Source of the DNA: Harmothoe impar
Taxonomy: Eukaryota > Annelida > Polychaeta > Phyllodocida > Polynoidae
Reading direction: 5' to 3'
DNA: 64,000 nt
NCBI GenBank assembly: GCA_947462335.1
Contig: OX381721.1
Span: 38,032,488 to 38,096,487 of the forward strand
Shown: positions 1 to 9,599 of the stretch, in pieces
How positions within the stretch are numbered: position 1 is the first letter of the stretch
Layout of the letters: the number at the start of each line of letters is the position of its first letter
Notes under the pieces: model-generated
What the model was told of the DNA's origin: nothing
Seen by the model: only the letters and a program-made list of their open reading frames with translations
The model's database searches: none
Program-made: the position numbers and the translations under genes

Positions 1-289
1 TGATATGATGGTTACAGCTACTGCTATAGCAAGTTACTAAATGTATTTTAACATAAGATTCTAGTTCGCTGAAGCCTGGGTACAAAGAAAAAAAATCTGA
101 AAATGGGCTGAAGAATTCTTGTGAAAAGGGAAAAAAGGAATTCAAGGTCATTGGCCTTGTTCTCTATTCAAGTTGTAAAACTTGATAGTAGAAATGAAGT
201 AAGGGAATACAGATTGTTCAACAACAATCGTTGAACTACTCCCTAAACGGTCTCAAGTCCCTAAGTCAGAGCCCCTTTCATATCCTCTA
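1..289. other. unassigned non-coding sequence
   Basis: No open frame of note, tandem repeat or terminal inverted repeat was seen here. Confidence 0.5.
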
Positions 290-332
290 CAGATGTGGCC
301 TGGGGTTCTGCTGTGGCTGACCCCTTGGTGTA

Positions 333-446
333 GATGATGAAGTAGGGGGTGACCTGGGGTCAGTTCTCAACATGAGATAAGAATCAGTAATCTCCCACCT
401 TACTGTGGTTACCCTTAGTCTGTGTATGATACTGGTTCTGTGGGTG
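333..446 (+). repeat. dispersed repeat E, copy 1
   Basis: This stretch matches 12359-12466 in the same orientation. The most conserved part is CAACATGAGATAAGAATCAG followed by TAATCT, with similar GTGACCTGGGG sequence before it and a GATACT-like end. No terminal inverted repeats were found, so the class is unknown. It is either a piece of an interspersed repeat or an old duplication. Confidence 0.65.
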
Positions 447-486
447 AATTATCAGTTTTTTCTCAGATATCTTTATGTTGTGTTTA

Positions 487-762
487 GGGAGTGTTCATTT
501 ATTATTTACAGGGGAGGGGTGGTGGGTTTGGGGGGGGTCGTAAAAATTTCCGACCCCTTCTGAGGGGGGGGCGTAAAAAATTCTGACCCCTCTTGAGCCC
601 GCGCGTTACTATAGTTCAAGGGGGGGGGCCGAAAATTTTTCGCCGCCTTCGGCGAGGGGGGCGCAAAACGTTACACACGCTCTCGAGGGGAGGCGTAAAA
701 TATTTTCGCCCCTCCGCTCGAAATCTCACCACCCCCCCTGTAATTAATAAATGAACACTCCC
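487..762. mobile_element. MITE, PIF/Harbinger-like, copy 1 (GGGAGTGTTCAT ends)
   Basis: Ends are GGGAGTGTTCATTTATTA and its reverse complement; the 28-bp arms 487-514 and 735-762 differ at about one position. The element is flanked by TTA on both sides (484-486 and 763-765), the 3-bp TWA target duplication typical of PIF/Harbinger. The inside is G- and C-rich with repeated CGTAAAAATTTCCGACCCC-like pieces and no coding capacity. Related elements lie at 22026-22355, 27280-27566 and, decayed, 57740-58047. Confidence 0.8.
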
Positions 763-765
763 TTA

Positions 766-1063
766 GTTGTGTTTATTGCATGAGACAAGTTGTATGGAAG
801 TTGGACAAGTTGTATGAAATACTAGACTGGAATGCTGCTTTATCTTAATAGAATCCCTCCCCTACTCACTTATCTTAGAGACCCAGTTTACTTGTCCTTG
901 CACTATGTAAAATCCAACTGATGATCTTCAAGAACTACTACTTAATAGGAGATCTATCAACCCAAGGATCCATTGGTTGTTTCAAAATATAAAGCACTGG
1001 AAATAGGAGGTTGGTGAGGTCTGGAGCAATATCTTGCCCTCAGAGAAATTAAAAACATAAGTA
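766..1063. other. unassigned non-coding sequence
   Basis: Lies between two mobile elements; no gene or repeat structure recognised. Confidence 0.5.
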
Positions 1064-1157
1064 CAGTAAAATGCCACTGCAACGAATTCGGTTATAATGA
1101 ATTTCGGTTATTTAATACTAAGAAATTGCTCTGCCCGGATTCTGTCCCATACACTTC

Positions 1158-1683
1158 TATAGCGGTGATTCCACCAACGCGACGTGACGGATCCGTCCAT
1201 TTTTTTGACGGATCCGTCACTTTTTGGACGGATCCGTCAAGTGACGGATTGGTTCTAAATATTTTAATATTTCCATCCCTTGACGGATCCGCCAAAATGT
1301 GACGGATCCGTCACCCGTTGACGGACGGATTTCCATTTTCCTGCTTCCACTGATCCGTCCGTTGACGGATCCGTCGATGGACGGATCAGTGGATCACTTT
1401 TTTGGGTCCTTATGACGGCTAATTTGGCTTCCACTAATCCGTCCGTTGACGGATCCGTCCATCAACGGATCCGTCCATCAACGGATCCGTCCATCAACGG
1501 ATCCGTCAAAACAGGTGACTGATCCATCAAATATGGACGGATCCGTCAACGGATGGAATTAGTGGAAGCAGAAACGTGACGGATCCGTCAATATTGGACG
1601 GATTTGCCCAATCCGCCAACGGACGGAGAGGATGGTGTACATGACGGATTCGTCACGTGGCGTTGGTGGAAGCAGCCCTTATA
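1158..1683. mobile_element. foldback element built of GACGGATCCGTC palindromes
   Basis: Outer arms are TTCCACCAACGCGACGTGAC at 1169 and its near reverse complement ending at 1671, extending to TATA-like ends. Between them the 12-base palindrome GACGGATCCGTC or a near variant occurs well over ten times. Two smaller nested palindromes (about 1342-1392 and 1428-1571) have their own CTTCCACTRATCCGTCC-like ends. It has no coding capacity. The 67-codon open frame on the minus strand here only reflects the repeat. Confidence 0.75.
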
Positions 1684-1800
1684 GGAACAAAATATTGTTA
1701 TAATGAATTGCTTCTGTTATAAATTTGTTTATAACAAACTTTATTTGCATATGTAAGGATTTTGTGATTGGAAGGGAATTTTTCTTTGGTATCCTTCACC

Positions 1801-1975
1801 TTCTATGGCCGGGTATAAAGGCAGAGGACTTCTGCCTTTGATTTTCACTCACCTAGGGCCGGGACAGAGGCACTAAGGCTGGGTAAAGAGGCAGGGTACT
1901 TCTTCTTTTGAAAGCCCCTCCCCCTCTCCTCAATCTAGGGCCGGGCACAATGGCCAGGCCAGGCTACCCACTAAT
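1801..1975. repeat. short GGCCGGG-containing repeats
   Basis: GGCCGGGTATAAAGGCAGAGG, GGGCCGGGACAGAGGCA and GGGCCGGGCACAATGGCC-like pieces occur in irregular succession within the Tigger-like element. They are imperfect direct repeats of unknown origin. Confidence 0.35.
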
Positions 1976-2307
1976 TTTTAGTATCTATATCTCACTTTAT
2001 ATACCGAATCACAAGGAATTTAAAGAAGCATGTGATATAGCTATGTGTTTGTAGTTGATAAACTATAAGAGGGGTTGGGGACATATTTTCTGGCAGTATT
2101 ACGATCTCTAAACTGGTTTATTTGGATACAACGAAAATCATTTATAACAAATTTTATTGATGGCCCAGAGCACTTCTTAAAAATTGAATTTTACTGTATA
2201 TATAAACAATCTTAATGTGTCTAACCTGATATTCCACTTACTGGGTAGAATATCAACTTGAAGGAGTTAATGATAAGATGTAACCTTGCCAAAGTAACTC
2301 ATAGGGG

Positions 2308-2525
2308 GGACAGTAGACAGTTGGTCGAGTCCAAGGTGGGACAAGTTTTTAAAAACATTTATCAGTGCTCTATATCCTATTCTGCAGTAGTCTAGACACA
2401 TGGGGAGGACAGTAGACGGTTGGTAGAGTTCAAGGTGGGGCGCGTTTGTAAAAACCCTTACAAGTGATTTATATCCTCTATAGTAGTCTGCAGCAGCCTA
2501 GACACATATGGCGGTCAGTAGATGG
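2308..2525 (+). repeat. diverged tandem duplication, about 100-bp unit
   Basis: GGACAGTAGACAGTTGGT at 2308 recurs as GGACAGTAGACGGTTGGT at 2407 and as GGTCAGTAGATGG near 2513. Each unit ends with a CTAGACACAT block. About 2.1 units with moderate divergence; no coding potential. Confidence 0.75.
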
Positions 2526-2722
2526 TGTAACAGAGAATTCACACCACTTTCACGCCCCCCGCCCTACAGTGTATGACCTGCCTACAGCGCAGTTAAGGTG
2601 TGTGGTTTATGAGGCTTCTTCCAGATTTTGGAGGTGGCTGCCTTAAAAAGGCAGTAAAAATGGAGCTTACTGAAGTGCAGGTGAATGCAAGGGATGGGTC
2701 ATGTTTTAGTTCTCTCCCTTAA

Positions 2723-2879
2723 CTCTTTGAATCCTGACCATAAATACTTTGCATGCTATGGGGGCGACCTCTGAGAACTATAAGGAAGACAGAGCTCATA
2801 TCTATGTTAATGTCATTGACTATAGGAAACGCTAGGCATGCCATGGTGTCGACTATAGTCAATGCTACCCCTTAAAGGG
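2723..2879 (-). mobile_element. TTAA-type MITE A, truncated copy
   Basis: Reverse-oriented relative of 20801-21047. The left end is TTAA (2719-2722) followed by CTCTTTGAATCCTGACC; the right end runs GACTATAGTCAATGCTACCC to AAAGGG without the second TTAA. The shared internal GACTATAGTC palindrome and the CTCTGAGAAC block make the relation clear. TTAA flanks with CCCTTT-type ends point to piggyBac- or Kolobok-like transposition. Confidence 0.65.
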
Positions 2880-2984
2880 GTGTCTCCATCAGAGACCGTC
2901 CACCCGTGTGTCTATGAAAACCATCCAATAGAGCAGGCATCTGGACGTTTTTCATGGACGAATTGACAGTTTGCGTCTCCACCA

Positions 2985-3160
2985 ACATACGTCCGTCCAC
3001 CCGTCCGTCCATTCTGTCCATCCGTCCGTCCATTCTGTCCATCCGTCCGTCCATTCTGTCCATCCGTCCATCCATTCTGTCCATCCGTCCGTCCATTCTG
3101 TCCGTCCGTCCGTCCATTCCATCCATCCGTCCGTCCATTCCGTCCATCACAGAGTGGCAA
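2985..3160. repeat. 21-bp minisatellite (CCATTCTGTCCATCCGTCCGT)n-like
   Basis: About seven units of a 21-bp repeat beginning CATTCTGTCCATCCGTCC. Because 21 is a multiple of three and the units lack stop codons, several overlapping open frames appear on both strands; they are artefacts. Nearby TGGACGGACGGACA (3163-3176) is an inverted piece of the same motif. Confidence 0.9.
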
Positions 3161-3179
3161 ACATGGACGGACGGACATA

Positions 3180-4414
3180 TCTAAAAAGTTGGATATGCCC
3201 ATCTGTCCATTTTTCCATCAGAAAACTGACATTTTCCATCCAGTTCTTATAAGTGAAATGCATTGTTGGTGTTAACCAAGGGCAGCTTTTTATATTTTGT
3301 TGATATTCCAATTATTAAGGTCATCAGAGCTGTTCAAAGTTGCATAGTTACCAACAAATGGTGATTTTAAAATAAATATGGGGAAATTCACTGTTCAAAT
3401 CAGCTGAGTGGAGCAATCGCTCCCTAATTATAAAGTGTGCCTGTTAAGACCATTGTCCCTGGCACAGAACGTCATTTGTATTCTTTTATAATGTGCTTGG
3501 ACAGTATTATGAAGAAGTCAAATATCCTTTGACTGTTTGAAAATTACCTCATGCAATAAGTTTGGGAAGATGTTAAAAACATGATTCCTTAGAATATGGC
3601 TTGTAACACCACAAACAGGTATTTCACATTTTCGATAAGACACAGTTGTCATGTTTTTAAATGAGTTGGGAAGTTTATGTGAATTATTGTGGTCTTACAG
3701 GAAGTTAAATTGTATGGCTCATGGCATGAGTCTATTTAAGGTCCCTACTAGCAATGCAGCCATAAGAGACCTCAGGCACTCAGACACTCCTTGAGGCCAC
3801 CATCTTTGAGGCAGATCACGTCATGGTGCGAGGGTCGTTAACGCCCTAATTGACATGCATTGTTGGCAACCCTCACTGTTTGATAGTTAGGAGATTGTCA
3901 GGCAACTGTTTTGTCCTTGTGAATTGAGTTGTGTTTATGCATAGGTTGTCTTTATGGCTTTGCAAACCGTGTGAAGAAAGCAACCAAATATCTATGTTTG
4001 CTTATTTGGAAAAGACAACAATTGACATGTGAGCGTAAATCTCTCTATCCTTTTCTCTGCATCAAATCATGTCAGACCGTTCTACTGAGACCGTGGTTTG
4101 CCTTCTGAACTTTCTTCAATATCTTCAAAGGATCGGCCAACCAATTGTTGCCACTGAAGAAATGTATTTTGAACCTTTTTGAAATTGAAATTGAAGTTTA
4201 ATTAAACTTTTGAAGACTACGCCTCTTACCTTCATGATGGTTGTATGCTACATCAAACACCTTCTTCCTTTTGTTCCCTTTTGCCTACCTCTCCAAGCTA
4301 TCTCTTCCATGGTGCTCTGATACTGATGGAAGGGATGCCTTGTTGACACATACTCTATACTTTAGTGGTAGTTGTACATAGTTTAACTTTATTTGTTACC
4401 AAGTATGTTCAGTG
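3180..4414. other. unassigned non-coding sequence
   Basis: About 1.2 kb of ordinary, AT-leaning sequence. No terminal inverted repeats, tandem repeats or credible open frame were recognised. Confidence 0.45.
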
Positions 4415-4674
4415 CACTGATAATAATGGGCCTGGAAATGTTAGTCACTACGGACTACGTTTCTATAGTCACGTGAACGTAGAAAAAACGGCTATACCTA
4501 GTTAGTCACCTATGTCTAATGTAAGTTAGTCATATAGTCAACCTATAGTCAGCCATTAAATCGGCTGATTTGGGCTATATAGTCAAGTGACTATGAATTT
4601 AATGGTTTCATGGTCTAAAGTAGTCACTATGACTAATAGATATAGTCAATCATGAGAAATAAGCAAAAGGCAGG

Positions 4675-4869
4675 TCAAGGTTCAGAAGGGTAGAGCAGGG
4701 CAGAGCAATGCAGAGTAAGGCAGAGCAGAGTAATGGAAAGTAGAGCAAGGCAGAGCATGGCAGAGCAGAGTAATGTAGAGTATAGTAGGGTAGATCAAGG
4801 CAGAATAAGGCAGGGCAAAATAATGTAGAGCAGGGCAGGGCAAAGCAAGGCAGAGCAGAGTAGTAGGGA
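4675..4869. repeat. irregular GCAGAGCA-type simple repeat
   Basis: Short imperfect iterations of AGGCAGAGCA and GCAGAGTAATG leading into the 27-bp minisatellite, probably a decayed edge of that array. Confidence 0.7.
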
Positions 4870-6905
4870 TAGGGCAGGGGAAGGGACAGGCTAGGATAAG
4901 GCATGGCAGGGGACAGGCTAGGATAGGTAGGGCAGGTGACAGGCTAGGATAAGGCAGGACAGGGGACAGGCTAGGATAAGGCAGGCTGGGGGACAGGCTA
5001 GGATAAGGCAGGGCAGGGGACAGGCTAGGATGAGGCAGGGTAGGGGACACGCTAGGATAGGGCAGGGCAAGGGACAGGCTAGGATAAGGCATGACAGGGG
5101 ACAGGCTAGGATAAGGCAGGGCAGGGAACAGGCTAGGATAAGGCAGGGTAGGGGACAGGCCAGGCTAGGGCAGGGCAAGGGACAGGCTAGGATAAGGCAG
5201 GACAGGGGACAGGCTAGGATAAGGCAGGCTAGGGGACAGGCTAGGATAAGGCAGGGCAGGGGACAGGCTAGGATGAGGCAGGTCAGGTGGCAGGCTAGGA
5301 TAGGGCAGGGCAAGGGACAGGCTAGGATAAGGCATGACAGGGGACAGGCTAGGATAAGGCAGGGCAGGGAACAGGCTAGGATAAGGCAGGGTAGGGGACA
5401 GGCCAGGCTAGGGCAGGGCACGGGGCAGGCTAGGATAAGGCAGGACAGGGGCAGGCGAGGATAGGTAGGGCAGGTGGCAGGCTAGGATAAGGCAGGACCG
5501 GGGACAGACTAGGATAAGGCAAGCCAGGGGATGGGCTAGGATTAGGCAGGGTAAGGGACAGGTTAGGATAAGGCAGGGTAGGGGACAGGCCAGGCTAGGG
5601 CAGGGGAAGGGACAGGCTAGGATAAGGCAGGACAGGGGACAGGCTAGGATAAGGCAGGCTAGGGGACAGGCTAGGATAAGGCAGGGCAGGGGACAGGCTA
5701 GGATGAGGCAGGGCAGGTGGCAGGCTAGGATAGGGCAGGGCAAGGGACAGGCTAGGATAAGGCATGACAGGGGACAGGCTAGGATAAGGCAGGGCAGGGG
5801 ACAGGCTAGGATGAGGCAGGGCAGGTGGCAGGCTAGGATAGGGCAGGGCAAGGGACAGGCTAGGATGAGGCAGGGCAGGTGGCAGGCTAGGATAGGGCAG
5901 GGCAAGGGACAGGCTAGGATAAGGCATGACAGGGGACAGGCTAGGATAAGGCAGGGCAGGGAACAGGCTAGGATAAGGCAGGATAGGGGACAGGCCAGGC
6001 TAGGGCAGGGCACGGGACAGGCTAGGATAAGGCAGGACAGGGGCAGGCTAGGATAGGTAGGGCAGATGGCAGGCTAGGATAAGGCAGGACAGGGGACAGG
6101 CTAGGATAAGGCAAGCCAGGGGATGGGCTAGGATTAGGCAGGGTAAAAGACAGGCTAGGATAAGGCAGGGCAGGGAACAGGTTAGGATAAGGCAGGATAG
6201 GGGACAGGCCAGGCTAAGGCAGGGCAGGGGACAGGCTAGGATAAGGCAAGACAGGGAACAGGCTAGGATAGGTAGGGCAGGGGACAGGCTAGGATAAGGC
6301 AGGATAGGGGACAGGCTAGGATAAGGCAGGCCAGGGGACAGGCTAGGATAAGGCAGGGCAGGGGATGGGCTAGGATAAGGTTGAGCAGGGTACAGGCTAG
6401 GATAGGGCAGGACAGGAGACACGCTAGGATAAGGCAGGCCAGGGGATGGGCTAGGATTAGGCAGGGTAAGGGACAGGCTAGGATAAGGCAGGGCAGGGAA
6501 CAGGTTAGGATAAGGCAGGGTAGGGGACAGGCCAGGCTAGGGCAGGGCAGGGGACAGGCTAGGATAAGGCATGACAGGGAACAGGCTAGGATAGGTAGGG
6601 CAGGGGACAGGCTAGGATAAGGCAGGACAGGGGACAGGCTAGGATAAGGCAGGCCAGGGTACAGGCTATGATAAGGCAGGACAGGGGATGGGCTAGGATA
6701 AGGTAGAGCAGGGGACAGGCTAGGATAGGGCAGGAAAAGGGACAGGCTAGGATAAGGCATGGCAGGGGATAGGCCAGGATAAGGCAGGCCAGGGGACAGG
6801 CTAGGATAAAGCAGGCCAGGGGACGGGCTAGGATAAGGCATGACAGGGGACAGACAGGACAAGGCCTGGCAGGTGACAGGCTAGGGTAAAACAGGGCAGG
6901 TTACA
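4870..6905. repeat. 27-bp minisatellite, roughly 75 units
   Basis: Basic unit begins GGACAGGCTAGGATAAGGCA and is 27 bp long. Variant units, for example GGACAGGCCAGGCTAGGGCA near 5154, 5398, 5585, 5990, 6205 and 6527, recur at spacings that are mostly multiples of 27, which shows higher-order structure. The unit is a multiple of three and nearly stop-free, so open frames up to 201 codons with nine-residue periodicity arise on both strands. I treat all of them as non-genes. Confidence 0.95.
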
Positions 6906-7324
6906 GGCTCCTGTGTAAGCCTATTATGCTCTGTCAGTCTAGACATACACTGTTCATGTATTTCTATGTTATCAAAATTTGAACAAAATACCATGATTAC
7001 TCTATCAAACATGAGAACTCATGCACCCTAGAACATATCAAGTTCTCATAGACAACTGTAACATAACATATAACAAGCAGGGATATCCATAGAACAGTGG
7101 TTTAGAAGAAGATGTGCCTACCTGAAGTCCATGGACCATTCAAAATTGAATCCTAACTGTTTCCTGTGCACACATTCCTGTGACATCATCAATTTGTGTG
7201 ATCCACATATAGTCACTACTGACTATCTTATGACTAATATGTGACTAAGTTGTATAGTCCCCTGACTACGGGGGTCAAAATATGGTGGTATAGTCACTAC
7301 TGACTATAGGTATTATTATCAGTG

Positions 7325-7812
7325 TGTCCTTGCTGAGCCGTTGATAAAGGCATGGTACTTTCTACAAATATATTTTTGTTGGCTTTTATTCCATTTGTGA
7401 ATGATATAACAATACCTTTACATAGCATCTAAAATATAGAGTAACAGATTTATGGATCCAGTTAAAAGGTAGGGCTATGGTGTCTTTCTACATCTATATC
7501 GAGATATGGATTTGTTATTTAAAATACAGCAACACCGGCACTCACAATTTCCAAATGCGCACAGAAATGTCTATATGCGGTTCATGTATTATGCATAGCT
7601 CCCTCAAGACCTAAGATTATGTGTGCTGAATAGCTGAAATAATCCTGTGAAAGAAATGTTAGATTTGTCAAAAGGTCAAAATAGAGCCGGTTTAATATGT
7701 CTTGGAAAGACTTTCTAAAACATCGTTTTCAAATAGGGTACCTCATCTCTATACATCTAGTGCTTTTATATATTCTCAAGACGTATATAAGGTAGCGCCA
7801 CCAGTATCATAG
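7325..7812. other. unassigned non-coding sequence
   Basis: Nothing recognised: no repeat structure and no credible open frame. Confidence 0.45.
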
Positions 7813-8183
7813 CAGTCTTAGCGAAAACCTTTTCACCCCACAGGACATTCGGTCCTGCAAATTTTCGATGTTGAAGGACTGACTACAGTTTTGGAGGACC
7901 TGATAGCCACATATCTGACAATTTCTGCATTTTTAGTATAGAAGAGTTTTTTCTATTAGAAATACATATTATTTATAACCATTTATGGCCAAATCAGGAT
8001 AGATATATAGATTTACACAGTATATTGACAAACATATTTAAGCTTTAGAAGCCCAACTGTATTCTAGTTCAGAAAAGCCGAACATGTGACTGGACATTCG
8101 CTCCTGCTACACTTGTGAATCTGCTGGACCGGTGGCATTTTAGAAGGACATTGCCACTGTCCTGCATGTTTTCGCAAAGACTG
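7813..8183 (+). mobile_element. MITE P, copy 1
   Basis: Ends CAGTCTTAGCGAAAAC and GTTTTCGCAAAGACTG, flanked on both sides by TCATAG (7807-7812, 8184-8189), a 6-bp target duplication. The inside matches 56525-56880 in reverse orientation over its whole length and 26555-26640 partially. Subterminal GGACATTCGGTCCTGC and GGACATTGCCACTGTCCTGC blocks are palindromic variants of one another. No coding capacity. Confidence 0.75.
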
Positions 8184-8317
8184 TCATAGCATAACTAGCT
8201 CGCTATGCAATGATCATGTAATGTAATACTCCTATCCACTTGACGTTGAATAGACTAGGGGATAACAACACTCAGTAAATATCGTATTAAGTTGATCACA
8301 TATCTTCTGTACATCCA

Positions 8318-8424
8318 CAGAAAAGTGAGAGTCACTGTCACCGAAAGCACTCTTGCCTGAAAGCCAGGCAGTTTCTGACTTTTAAGTGAGAGTGCTTTTG
8401 GCGACAGTGATACTCACCTTTCTG
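8318..8424. mobile_element. 107-bp hairpin MITE, diverged copy
   Basis: Starts CAGAAAAGTGAGAGTCACTG and ends with its near complement CAGTGATACTCACCTTTCTG. Arms of about 50 bp pair with several mismatches. It has the same length and terminal sequence as the perfect hairpin at 14622-14728. Confidence 0.8.
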
Positions 8425-8952
8425 AGGGGGTAGGACATATTATCAATGTATAGTGAACAGTGCCTCATTTTAGGGACAGTTAATATCTATATGATGCATG
8501 TGTTCCCTCCAGCGTATTAAAGTACAGTCACATAGACATGTGCCTGCAGCTTACGGATAAGACCATGTAATGTTATTTGTCAACTGATGATGGGTGCGAG
8601 ATAAGATATGGACAATTTGTCTTGCATGGCAGGAATTTAATTATGCCTGATATATATACGAGTTACAGGCAGTATGCATTGGTATAGATATTATAATTGA
8701 GAATCCTTAATGCTTTGTGACACAACAACTGCAGGACACCATAGAATGGGAGAAAGGGGAAGAGCTCTACTGAACCCTACCATGAATTATAGCCACTACC
8801 AAACTTGTGAAGGGAAGTGAAAAAGCAAAACGCCTCTGCCTGTTCATAAGCTTTGTACATTTACAGAGGAAAAGGGTAAGGGAGTGTTTTTTGAAGAACA
8901 ATGTAGGGGGAGGGGTTGATTGGACGACACCACCCCTATACAGACACAGCTG
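8425..8952. other. unassigned non-coding sequence
   Basis: No repeat or gene recognised. The short open frames on both strands at about 8767-8976 overlap each other and the start of the next element and have no recognisable content. Confidence 0.4.
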
Positions 8953-9561
8953 CACTGAAGACCTCAGGGTCGTCATTGTGACAATACCAAAATTGACTTA
9001 AGGCATTCAAGGTGATGACCATAGGTCGTCATTGTGACTACTATTCAGAACAAAGTTGTCATAATGACTACCTTAGGTAGTTACATTAATTGGGTAGTCA
9101 GAATGACTACCTTAAGGTTTTTCAAAGTTGATTTAGGTATTGTTGATTTGAAGACCTAAAGTCATCAGTAATGACAACTCTCAAGTCCTAGTATGTTCCA
9201 ATGACTACCCCATGCTACCCAATGCTATAGCACATTAAACGTGCATTGAATGGAACTGCCACCTGGTGTTACTATCTGCATAACTTTTTCTATCCTAAGT
9301 CATTAATTGTTGACAGGGAGTACAGTGGTCTCTATACCTTTGTGGCCATCAGTCTGATCCATTGGCAATTTATTTATGATAAGTAGCACTACTCAGTTCA
9401 ATCAAGAGTACACAAAATATGTGAAAATGATGCCTCTTGTTAAGAGGTTAACTAATAAGAGACTATATTCATATACCATTATCTAGAGCACCTGCCATTA
9501 TTCATTATGACAATCTAGGTCATCATAATGACTATAGGCTCCTGCCCATGGGTTCTCAGTG
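8953..9561. mobile_element. CACTG-ended MITE C
   Basis: Ends CACTGAAGACCTCAGG and CCATGGGTTCTCAGTG, with TG immediately outside both (8951-8952 and 9562-9563). The interior repeats a GTCATNNTGACTACC-like motif many times in both orientations (for example 8971-9220 and 9505-9535). It has no coding capacity. The CACTG terminus and T-purine flanks match other families in this window. Confidence 0.65.
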
Positions 9562-9599
9562 TGCTAGAGCTGTTAAGATCTTATGTATCTCTCCTGGTA

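Larger units (their letters stand above)
1064..2196. mobile_element. Tigger/pogo-like non-autonomous element with nested foldback
   Basis: Begins CAGTAAAAT and ends ATTTTACTG, flanked by TA on both sides (1062-1063, 2197-2198), as expected for the Tc1/mariner-pogo group. Just inside the left end is GGTTATAATGAATTTCGGTT, and near the right end CATTTATAACAAATTTTATT; TTATAA-rich subterminal sequence of this kind is common in Tigger-like MITEs. No transposase frame is visible. A second palindromic element (about 1158-1683) interrupts it. The nine-base ends and TA are seen directly; the family is inferred. Confidence 0.65.
4415..7324. mobile_element. CACTG-ended element carrying a giant minisatellite
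   Basis: Perfect 13-bp ends CACTGATAATAAT and ATTATTATCAGTG, with the dinucleotide TG directly outside both. Both terminal zones (about 4440-4660 and 7205-7305) are full of TAGTCACTA/TAGTCA motifs in both orientations. The core is the 27-bp minisatellite at 4870-6900. No coding capacity. It shares the CACTG terminus and T-purine flanks with the elements at 8953, 25395, 30200 and 47241. Confidence 0.75.

Noticed and set aside
2872..3252. Overlapping frames encoding repeated Met-Asp-Gly-Arg or Ser-Ile-Arg-Pro units
   Set aside because: All come from the 21-bp minisatellite and occur in several frames of both strands.
4682..6862. Open frames up to 201 codons with nine-residue periodic Cys/Leu/Pro repeats on the minus strand and Arg/Gln/Gly repeats on the plus strand
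   Set aside because: They arise from the 27-bp minisatellite, whose unit length is a multiple of three and which lacks stop codons in several frames on both strands.
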